NCBI RefSeq assembly: GCF_964355755.1
Contig: NC_092672.1
Coordinates: forward strand, 6,698,001 to 6,758,000
Origin: Antedon mediterranea
Taxonomy: Eukaryota > Echinodermata > Crinoidea > Comatulida > Antedonidae
Direction: 5' to 3'
Length of the DNA stretch: 60,000 nucleotides
The notes beneath the pieces are model-generated. The model made no database searches. It was not told where the DNA came from and worked only from the letters and a program-made list of their open reading frames with translations. The position numbers and the translations under genes were made by a program. This document shows, piece after piece, positions 12,301 to 24,300 of the stretch. How positions within the stretch are numbered: position 1 is the first letter of the stretch; the number at the start of each line of letters is the position of its first letter.

Positions 12301-15300
12301 TAGGCTAAAATGAAAATATCGAATTATTATGAATCTTAATAGATTAGCACGTACCTTAAAGGATAAAAAAAAATATACACAGAGTAAAACCCTTATTAAG
12401 GGGACACCATTGAGCCCCATAGAGGAATTTCCCTTCATTTTTTCACCTTAATAGATGTCTCTCGAATAGGGGTGTCTCAAAATTTATATGAATAGGTTTT
12501 GTTTTAGTTCCAATTATAAACTTGTAAAATAGACGTTTTGATTAAACACCATGACTATCTCTTTAAGAAATGAGATGAGAAATTAATTTCAGTGGCTCAA
12601 CGAAGTTTCCTTACTATAAAATATTCCCATAATAGGGATGTTCATTTTAAAGGGTGTCATATGAACAGGGTGTTTCAAAGGCGGGTTTCTACTATATAGG
12701 CATAATGTTGTCTGGTAAGGTTGAATTACAATTAGAAATGTATAGGTCTCTGTTTGGGTTGACATTATCTGGTTAAAAATGTGGTTACTAATTGGACCAG
12801 ACTTTAATTGGACAGTTAATTAGGAGAGATGCATTCAATTTCACCGAGATTATACATTGAATGAAGAGCGTCAAACGACATAGGCCTACGCATATCGTGT
12901 CGAACTTTTTGCAGTATATATACTGTATTATAGTATAACCTTACTTTTTGGACCCCGACCCCATTCATGGACACTCTATTCAGTAAGGGACAAGACAAAG
13001 TGTCTAAAGTAGCCTTACTGTAATTCTGAATTTCAGTGAACTCGTGATAATAAAGACCTGATATTGTTACTTTAATGTTAAGCTTGGTTCCTACGATGGA
13101 TGCAACGTAATTGGCCAAGCTGATCGACGTTGCGCTTGCGTCCTTGCGCTGCGTCCTAGTGAGAACCAAGCGTTACTGATGTAGCCTAGCTGTGTATTAT
13201 AAGTGCATACATCAGCACGCGCGCATAATAAAGGCTGATACGCATGCGTAAACCTTTAAAAATCGTGTTGAGGAGCCATAACGTTTTTTAAACGTGCATT
13301 TTGGCGTGATATCTACTACAGCAGTGGAATGGAATGCTTCAAACGCAGCCTAGTCCATTTTTAATTACAATCAACCATTTAAAGTATGGAGGTATGAACC
13401 GTTTCAAATGCACAGAGACGAACTAGCTGTCGCTGAATACTCTCAAGCAATAAATTAATCATAGTCGGCCATTCCTTTGGAAAAAAAAATTGAGGCGGCG
13501 TGTCAGGATTACAAAACTGCATACTCAAACTGTAACTTATCAGCGCTCTAAAGCCATATTGAAAACGATAGACCTATTTAATGAATCGATATATTATCAG
13601 TTAAGTATAATAATATAAAAAATAATCAATATTTATAATCATTATTCATTAATATCATTATCATTCCGCGTTGACGACGCATTTCATAAAAAAAAAACTT
13701 ATTAGTATAGATGATTTTTTTTTCAACAATTATTGTTCAATGTTCAATACAGTACCAAAAGAAGCAGGTGCTTATTAGTTTAAAAAACAAACAAATTAAA
13801 ATAAAATATGTACATAATAATAACATGGTAAAATCACGGCCACGACCGTTGATTCCCCTTTACTACAGGTGTAGTACAGATATTAATTCAACAAAATCAC
13901 TTTTCCAAGTATTTCAAGGCTAATTATTACAAATTTAGTTTGTAATATTTCTTCGAGACAACGTGATCCCAAAAGGGTCTGCTGTATTCGATTTATATGA
14001 ACTATGTTGTTATATTAGACATACTCCTATCGTGTGTAAGTAATTTGGTTTTATCGCATACTAAGTAGTATTACTGTCACATTACGCTATTAATTCGACA
14101 AAATCACTTTTCTATAAACAATATAACCATGATTAAATTAAATTTTACACACATAATGTTTCTTTTCCACTGTGGTATAATTAGTTAATGGAGCAAAAAG
14201 ATTCGAGTCGTATGTTTCGTAATGGTGGGGATAACCTGCGACTTGCAGCCTACTGAGCTGAATTGCGCACAGGTGTGGACGACACATACTGTACTACAAC
14301 TTGCTACTCCCCTAACGGTCCCTTTATGTTGAGTGCTTCCATCAAACGGCGCCCGTTCGTCTGTTTACCACGACCGGGGTAACCCCTTACGCTTCCAATG
14401 TACTGGGTTCTTTTTTAAATGCACAGGAGCCAGATGTGTACATTGGACCTCTTCTTATCTGAGAAGACTTCTACTTCTACCACCAGAACAGTGGTCGAGG
14501 AGTGATTTGAACCTGTGCCGATTGTATAGTTATGGTTTGAGAGCCAGTGGCATGCGAGCCGATTGGCATGCACCCTGTGTCGGATACCCGGTGTCATAAT
14601 AAATGTAATGCATTATCATAGTTGTTTCTGTTTTCAATAATAATCTGAAGATTCAGTGCTAAGTTATTATTTTGTATAATAATGCAAGCAAAATCCCGTC
14701 TTAATCCGGATAATATCTCCCAAAAGGATTAAACACTTCATAATATTATTAAAATGCGCTGTGGCTAAAGGTGTGTTTAACGCTCACATGCGTTCACATT
14801 ATCGCCCACCTTAATCTGTTTTTCTATCAAATTTGGCTAGAAAGATATGAACAATTGTTTTTGACTTTACAAAATATGGATTAGTTCTCTTAATGAAAGG
14901 TCAGTAATCTTTTACTTTTGCCTTTTCAAAATAACATGACGTCACTTAAATGGAAATCCATCTTACCGGGGTATCTTCAACTGTATAGTTTTTCTTTATC
15001 GATATAAGCGCTGAATTTAATGAAGTACGCAGATTAACTCCTAGATGAAAAACAGAATACGGGCATGCGCACAAACGTATTGAAATAATGTTATATATTA
15101 ATTGTAAAGTGAGGTTTGAAGTCTCCTAAAGAGGTTTCCATGTAGCCAGTAAGACGTACGTAAGAGATATTATCAATAGTTATCTATATGAAATTTAAGA
15201 TAATCTCTTAGGCTCTTTACTTGATGAAACGATTTTTTAGGTTCCGTAATTACTAACTAAAATAAAGCGGATCACATCGAAGAGTTCACTGTGGAAAACA

Positions 15301-18300
15301 GAGGCCTACATTATTCTAAACATCCGCGTTTTGGCCTGGTTTCTATCAGTCCATCAGTTGCATTTGAATTGAAAAATAAAGATCAATTACAAACGTATTA
15401 ATAATAATAATAATAATATTTATTGGTTACTCTCCTTTAAAACGGAGGAACACTCTCATAACAAGAGGTTCAACCAATACAAAATGTTTACAAAAAAAAA
15501 AGTCATATAGTTATTACATATAGTTATAGTTATATATATATATACATGTACAAAAAGTTAAAAATGGTTCACAATAACATAAAATCAAGCAGCACAAATT
15601 CTACTGACTTATTAACAGTAAAAAAGAAAGAGAAAAGAAAAAAATAAAATCATATTAAGGGGTAGAAATGTTTTTCAATATTTCATTCCTATGTGACATA
15701 GCTTTAATTAAAAATGATTTACTATTATTGTCAAAAATGGAGCAAATTGATTTATCTTGGTACAAGTTATATATGTCGTCTAGTAATAAGTGATGCTTAA
15801 ATTCTGTTGAACCATTAATAAAAATGTCCCAATAATATTCATTAATTGTACATAAGTCACTTTTCAATTCATTAAAACAAGTATTTCTTATGGAGGATAA
15901 ACTTACACAATAAACAAGAAATGATCAATTGTTTCTATTGAATTACTTTTGCAAATGAGACAATGGCCTGAGAAGGAATCTGACCATAATCGCTTTCTGC
16001 CTTCTAAGTCTAAGTTATTGGTTCGATCGTTTGTATTCGACGGAGCCATACATTGGTTTGGTTAATTAATTAAAGGATCGGTAGGCCTACAACTGCATGG
16101 CTTAAATTCAACAACAAACATTTTATTTCATCAAATGCCATACAAATAATACAGATGGGGACCAACCTAGAAGTAAACTTGTCTCAGTTAACATGGTTTA
16201 GCTAGGATGTGGACCAATTCTCCTCGCTAGCATGCACACACCAAAACCCGCTTTGTACCAAACAAATACATAGAATTGCCGTAGTAGTTTGTGGTAGTTA
16301 AACTAGGTCATGTAGGCAAAAGTGATCAATGCCAGGCAGAGCAGAATAGATATAGTCCAAGCCGGTGTTGAACATTTTAATGCCATATTGGCTGTTTCAT
16401 GAGTGCCTCAATCTTCAGGCGCTAAATTTAACCTGAATGTACGTCTGATGTAATGCTAATTCGTATGTTTTTGGGTGCATCTCAACTTGGGTTGATGTTC
16501 ATAATATTTGAATATAAGTACCATATTGTACATGGTCTGGTATGCGTTTGAAAACAAAATGTGTTAAAGTTTCTAAACTAAACTTAAAACTACGATTTCA
16601 ACTGAGATATATTACATTCCAAATTTCTTCTTATTAGTTAAATGAAATTGAAAATACTATCCACTACTAAACAGTTTCAATTCGAAATGATCATTACAAG
16701 TAAATTGAAGAGTAAGACGTGTTTTCGATCGTTTCACGTTCAAAAGTAATTCCATACAATTCTTTAAATACCTGTTCCACATGTCTTTCATTTTCAAATT
16801 TGTAAACGTGTTCACTCAATTATAATTTGATTTATACCAATTTAATGTGTCTTTGATATAATGTGCAAGTTAAGCGAGTAAGCATTATGTAACGCTGTGC
16901 AGTGAATAAATGGTTGCAAAACAAGCAATAAATAATCGAATACTATTTGTCTGATCTGATCTCAGCATCGATTTGACAAGCTTACGATTATCAATACATT
17001 TCACATGTTTAAAAATTAACATGTTTAAAAATTGCACAAAAAGCAAGATTCATAAATACAATATTTTTGCAATATTTGTATATAGGCCTAACTGTGATGT
17101 TGGCTTAATCAAAATATATGAATTAAAATAAATGATTTTTTTTCAGAAATTTAAAATGAATAAGATGCATTGTTGTCTAAGTTTGTATTAACTAAAATCA
17201 CAGCTTATAACAGATCGTTTAGTAATTTTGAAAAGAAATTAGAAATTTAAAATGTATTGCAAAGATTAATGTATTTATAAAATGATTTACTAACTTGGAC
17301 ATTTCTGTCTTAGTTGTTAAAGATGTTGGAGTAGAGCTACGTCCTGATTTCCATATTATTGTAAATTATAGCATGATGTCGAAATGCTGCAAAAGAAAAA
17401 TCATAACATGATATAGATGTTAAACAATTAAAATCTCTTGTGACTTTAAATTTGTGATCTGTATTCTAGTTTACCTCCACCATTATGTAGTCGATCGCGT
17501 GTGTCTGTCTGTTAGTTAGCAGGATTACTCAAACAGATAGATATGTGGTAAAGGACCACTACATTACATTTTGGTGGAAGCAATCCGGACCAGGGTTCCA
17601 ATTCTGGACCACTTTTTAGTATTATTTTCAGACCTGCTAGTGTTAAAAGATAGGAGACAATTTCCAAAAGTCTTAAAGTAATAAGGAAACTGAAATTGCA
17701 TTTTCTCGAGAACTATTAGAGGCAAGGCAAGAGTTATAATTTGTGATTTGTAATTTCAAAACATAATTCGATTTACAAGTATAGTATAAAAAAAAAGACA
17801 GGTTTTTTTATACGAGTAATTAAAAAAAGACCTATTTCTTTTCAAATCAAACCGTTTGTTTTTGGGCATTGCTGTTCATTGTTAGTCAACTAAAACTATT
17901 GTTAGTTGAAAGGCTGGTTACATAACCATTACACCAAATTCGCATACACATGGTTGTAGTGAAATTATCACACACAGCATTAAAACACAACAATAACAAA
18001 TAAATATAGGGCCTATATATTTTTTCCGGTGAAATCTTATGTAGGTAATGTTACAGTAGGCGGAGGTATGCACTCTCGGAGTGCCGTTCTAGTTTGAAAT
18101 GCATTGTATAATGTCATTACGTTTTTTCTGTTCAGATACGTTTTTGTCATGTGGTGTACGATAACGAATAATTACGATAACGAAAAATTACGACAACTAA
18201 GAAACCATCAAAATATATTGACACGAGTTTTAGAAAGATTATACTGTAGCTTAGTATCAGTATCGGTACTGTATCACAACTGAATCATATGCCTAACCTA

Positions 18301-21300
18301 ACCCTAATCTTAACATACTTTATACATGTGACTAAAATATTTCTATGAAACTGGACAAATATGAGGCCTATATATGTCCGACTTCTGTCGTAAACGACAA
18401 TGTCAATTAGTCTTACATTCATCTGAATGATGACTAAGTAAAGACTGTTTAAAGCACCTTTGGCTGGACGTCCCAACATTGACCAAGGGCTTTTCTCGTC
18501 CAGTGCCCACCTTAACCAATACGTATGTGGCAGATACTAGATATAGGGGCTGCCATAAGAGTCGGCAGTGCTGATTTCAAATGCCTAATGGGACCCCAGC
18601 TCCATATACAGCACCCGGTATTCCCAGATGGTCTCCCATCCAGGCATTAGTTGGGCCCAACGTTGCTTAACTTCGGTGATCTGACAAGAACCGGTGATTC
18701 AACGTGGTACGCCTGGACAAATAAAGTCACGTGAAATCGGTTTTAGATATTCCTTAACAATTTAACTTCTATCTTACAGGTTCCAGGAAAAAAATCTAAT
18801 TGTGATTCTGATGTAAATTGCACTGAAGGTTCAGCAGGAGCCGGGAACGGTAAGATGATAGTTTTTGCCTTTTGTGAATTTGATTACATTTAATTTTCAG
18901 TTTTACAGGTAAAATCAGTTTTCAAAACATCATAACAACCTTTTAGATAAAACAGTTAATCTTTAGCTTTTTTGTTAGCCTTATTTACTTTATACGCATA
19001 CTACAATTTCCAAAACACTGTTGGTTTTTATTGTAGGTGATTTTACCGGAAAATGTGTAGTGTATGATAATAGAACAAATGAAACAACGTGCGAAGTATA
19101 TTCGTGGTGTCCTGTAGAAGACGACAGCCTACCAAGGTTAGAATAAAGAAAATAATTGAAATTTACTAATTATCCATTGCAAAGTTTACTTCCAATATCA
19201 AACAAAGTAGCAAAACTTGTCTGACACTTTGGACGCTGCAATCACGTGACGGTCACGAGTTCACCATACCAGTTTGTCAGGAAGGCGCACGGCTTCTACA
19301 AACTTATTAAACAATTATAATATTTTCATAAAGTTTACTATGATACTGTTTTTACTATAGGACAAATAACCCCGTTATACCTGAAGCAGAATTTTTTACG
19401 GTGTTAATACGTAATAGTATCGCTTTTCCAAGATTCAATTTTAACAAGTAAGTATGTGTGTGATGGCGCTAGTTAATCTTCGTCATGCATGACTACATTT
19501 TAAGAATAATTACGTAATGCATAACGGTATTCAATAAAACATGAACGGTGATTCCCATTAGTTCAGTGCTGATATTGGTGGATCAGTAGCAGGTTATCGT
19601 ATGAATAAGTTAAACTTTGTCCTAATTTTACTATAATGGTGAACAGCATATATTTTATGTACACAGCGTAATGGTCAGTGTCATGGTACAGAGATTATTA
19701 TATTAGTTGTGACATTAATTTGAAGCTATTTTATTTCGCCGTACAGTATTGTTAAAAATTAATGTGGGTGTTTTTAACAATAAATACTGTTTACAATATA
19801 TGTAAATGACAAAATATTCTTACTGGAGAGTTCAGATTCAATTGACATTTTAAGTGCTATTATTGAATTGAAGTCGACAAATGATCACTGACGAAGAAAC
19901 CTTTGCAACTAAAACGTTATGTTTAAGCGAATTGAAGCAATCATTTTACGTCATTATATTCTTCCGTTTAAATGAAATTCAATTCGCAACGCACATGATT
20001 GAACCAATTACAAGCGATTAACCATCGCTTGTGATTGGTCAAATTATTAGAATGAAGTGAAGTAGCAGCTAAAAAAACTTAATAAAAAAATTTTTTTTAT
20101 AGGAGAAATATTTTAGAAGAAAGATTTAATTGTAGATATGATCCAGTGAAAGATAGATTTTGTCCAATATTTGAAATTGGCACAATACTTAATATAACAG
20201 GACATTCTTTTAGTTCTGTCGCCCAAGAGGTAAGAACCTATTTTGACCATATTTAGGCATACCACTTCCACATTTAGGCATAGATCACTACCATAATGGG
20301 CACATCACATTTTTTTTGTCAAACTAGTTTGGTAGTGTACACAGTTCTTAACATTACAACTTTAAGAAGATATTTTAAAAGAAACAAATTGTTATTCCGA
20401 ATACACTTAAAATAACCGAGCTACAGAGTACAAAATCCGAGACGGAACAAGCTTTACATTTTTAGTATATGAGTTTCAGCAGGTCCGCTTATTCAGAACA
20501 GCCGTTTATGGTACGATATGATTTCGACAAGCCTGCCCTATTGTATATCTCACCGCGAAAGAAAGCTCCATATAATTTATGCCATAATTAATCTCATGAA
20601 TCATTCATGATTTCTGCTCGAGATTCAGAAGTCGAGTAAAACCAATTTCGTGCGCGGGAAAAAGTGCAGACGACACAGTTTTAATATCGCTAGACATGAT
20701 ACGGGTGGAGAGTTTACAAAAAAAAAATCGAATGTGTGCATTTGTGACATTTTCATTTGTATTGTCCAATTGAATATAACATTTTTAGATATTTCTTTCA
20801 TTTTAAATATTAACAAAAATGATTTGATTTGAAAGAAATAAATGTTAATCTTAAATGAAGAACTTATTGTTACATTAGTGCTTTTTCGGCTGCTAAGCGT
20901 ATTTTTGAAATATACCATTCGCTAGATTTTCAGAATGATGTATTACTGACAAAATGTCAAAATGTTTGACAGCAATATATTTAGGATTCGTCATTATAAG
21001 CTAGTTAAATCAACTGAATTGGTAAATAGTATAATACACAAATGCAGATTCGTCATTACAACTGGTCAATCATGATTAAACTACTATTACATCTAACACG
21101 ATAGCAACGTTAGCCTTAAAGTTGGTTATATTACCTTAGGGACATTGTATAAGACAGTATATAATATGCCCTACATATCGCAGTCGATCAATTTCCAATC
21201 GCATTGCCAGCTCGGCTAATACAGTTTATGTCTAAAATACTTACCAAAACGACGGATTACATAGCCTTATACATACTAGATTACAATCCATGATTAATAG

Positions 21301-24300
21301 CTATTCAATGTAGGCTAAAAGATGATCGTAGGTTATAACATTTTATAATCAAGTTAGCCACCTACTTCGAGATACCATGATCTCTGACAACATTGATTGA
21401 ACATAATATGTTTTACCAAAAATACGGGTACCAATAATAATAAAAAAGAAACAAGTGACGGTAAGTTTTTCGGTACACCGTACAATAAGTCCTAAATTGA
21501 TCTGTACTACAAATTGTACATTACTAAACAAAACGGGGTTTTTAAAGAAAAAATTCGAACAAATTAAAAAACGAAAATAAAAATCGAATTATTAATATTG
21601 GTTGCGGCGATTGTCCTAGATGTTCTATTCACTTGTTTTCGTATGACTAGGTCTAAAGCTTGGTTCCCACTAGAACGTAACGCAAGGACAAAAACGCAAC
21701 GCAAGCGTTTTAATCAATGACAAGCGAAGTTATAGACAGTTAGCAATCACAAGCGAATAAGCCATCGCTTGTGATTGGTCAATTCATTTGCGTTGCGTTA
21801 CGTCCTTGCGTTGCGTCACTAGTGGGAACCACGCTTACATGTATAAGTTCATACTGTACAATAATATTACTAGTTTTCCCTGCATATATTACTGCCATGC
21901 ATTTGTATTACCTTGTTGTATATTTTTTCTCCACAGGGAGCCATAGTTATTGTAGATATCCAATGGAATTGTAATTTGGATCAGTCACATGATAAATGTT
22001 TACCTTATTATCGTTTCACAAGGTCCGATTGGGACGGTAAAGATTCTAATGGATTTAATTTTCGGTAAGTAATTTGGACCAATCACGTCAAATTTTCACC
22101 AATAATATCCAATACCTACGAGTAGGGTGGATTTTTGATGGCGGTATAACATTAATATTCGTTAAAGTTACGAGTGAGTGACTCAGCATATACGGAGTTG
22201 GTGAGATCTGTCCATAATGGGGGCATAATTTGTCAATTATAGGGGTTTTATTTCTTTCCAAAATATGTTTGAGGGTGACGTTGTCCGCAATCAGCATATA
22301 AAGCACATAAATAATTATATTAATAATTAAACTAATAAACAATTTTATTATAATAAATTATACAGTCGTAAATTCGTTGACACTAAGATGAAATATGTAT
22401 ATTTAATTCATGAAAATATATATTAAGATAATAAATATATGTCACACAATAGATGTTGTTTTCTGTTACAGATGGTCCTATTATTACAAGGTGGACGGTA
22501 AATTATACAGAACCTTGACCAAAGCATTCGGTATTCTATTCAAAATAAAGATCAGCGGACAAGCGGGCAAGTTTTCCGTTGTACCACTGATGTTGAACAT
22601 AGGATCCGGGCTAGCTCTTCTATCACTTGTAAGTATAAGAATTTCCAATATTGAAAGTCTGTCGAGCTCTGTAACTGAGTTGCACAGTTTTTCTCATCGC
22701 GTAATGTAGTTGAATATGCATGCGCACAAACCAAGGTTTTCCGCGTGAATAAATTCACCAACTGGAAACAGTATTTAAAAAAAAGTAGACTAAAGGTTAG
22801 GACATCGATCGCAGACAACCTGGGATTTCAATTTCCAATCGGTTTTGAAATTCCGTCATCGTTATATCGTTACATATCGTGATAAAAACGTAAAAAGGAT
22901 GCATTTCTTCAATGTTATACAGTCATCATCATGGAATATCAATGGTATAATTAACATAATTACGGAAGGATATAATTAGGTTTAAAAAATGATATAAATT
23001 ATTGCCATGAATAAAAATAATTTTCCTAATTAAATTGTATTATTTGTACCAAGTGAGCTCAGTCTTCCCTTATTTACTCTTTATTTTTGTTAGATGAATG
23101 GGAGTATTTCGTACAATAAACTAACAAAGAAAGTTACCGTTAGAAAATGTTACACTTGTAGGCCTATAGTACAGCATTTAGTTTAAGAGATCATGTGACC
23201 CAGCAGACGACACGATTAACGGAAGAGTAAGCATAATTCAACTTAGAGCATCCCAAGGTTCCTTTTTTATGTTTTCCTTTTACGTGCATGTTGCAACGAT
23301 GATTTGCCATTCATATTAAATAACTTTACAACCAATACTTGTTTCCTCGTATTTGTTTATCGGGCTCACATGTGTCAAAAATTCAACTTAGAACACATGT
23401 TATGCTACTTTAAAGTAAAAGTACAACGGCCACATAAATCGTCTGTACTTTAAGTTAAAGAGACTCCAGTATTTTGGACTAAAGACATAAGTAAACTTAC
23501 GTACTTTGGCGTAGACCATCTGAAATAGATAACCTACCATGGGCAAGTGCAAATTCATACAATCGGAAAACCATTAGGCATATTTACATAAGTGGTGGAA
23601 CAAGAGACGCCAATTACGTCGTTTGATAAAGTTTCGAAAACTTTAATAAAAAAAAAAGAATCTGCGAACAATCGTCTGATTTTCCAAAATTGAATTTTGC
23701 TATTTTCTTTTCATTACATTCGTTGTACTCTACTTCGTCGTTATGTTTTTTTAAAACTTCATAGATATAACCCATTTGAAATCTAACCAGGAAAGATAGA
23801 CATTAGTAATCGCACTCCTCCACTGATCTAACTTCCTCTTCTGAATGGTAATCCTAGCACGTAACGCTATGTTTAACTATTAAAATTATTTGAAACCGAA
23901 CACAGTGAAAATGTATAAATGGTTTGACATTTAAAAACTAAATGTCTCTTATTTCAAATGTCACCGATGCTATACATTTATTCAAGAATATAAGGAAAGA
24001 ATAACGGAAAAACTTAAGAAGTTAATTGTGTGCGACTCAAAATATAACAAAACGACAGACTGATAGAAGCGAAGATTTCAGTTACATTTATCTTTAATCA
24101 ATTATTAATAGGGAAAGTTTATTGTATAATACTTTTAAAATTACAATATACATTTCTTTGTTTGGTAAAAGATACGACGTATAAAGTGGGCCGAGGCGTG
24201 GAAAGAAATTTAGAAAATAAAAGATTCCATTGTTTTATCGAGTAAAATCCGTCAAATAAATTAAACTTCTTGTTGGTATTTCGAATTCAGAAATCAAGAA

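Larger units (their letters stand above)
6434..18779 (+). other. P2X intron 3 (12.3 kb), repeat-filled
   Basis: The longest P2X intron in view. It contains a 21-bp minisatellite (7115-7440), a cluster of element A copies (7.7-8.4 kb), a complex tandem duplication (10.19-10.76 kb), a possible element B relic (11991-12088), a repeat of the 'ttaaggggacacc' type (12385-12697), another element A copy (13081-13173), a tRNA-like repeat (14.33-14.59 kb), a decayed minus-strand LINE 3' end (15.40-16.02 kb) and a 5S-derived copy (18607-18719). The stretches 8.45-10.19 kb and 16.05-18.5 kb show nothing I recognise. Confidence 0.85.
20230..21936 (+). other. P2X intron 7 with two mobile-element insertions
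   Basis: Carries a right half of element B (about 20256-20350) and a complete element A (21656-21835), which ends 101 bp before exon 8. Open frames here (20625-20918 minus, 20650-20832, 21349-21531 minus) have no supporting evidence. Confidence 0.75.

Noticed and set aside
12816-13169. 117-codon minus-strand frame
   Set aside because: Begins inside an element A copy and has no recognisable domain or splice structure.
14333-14599. Frames on both strands as genes; functional tRNA gene
   Set aside because: They lie in a SINE-like repeat; the tRNA-like part is too degenerate to fold as a tRNA.
18607-18719. Functional 5S rRNA gene
   Set aside because: Several substitutions in conserved positions, shared with a second copy, show a mobile 5S-derived sequence.
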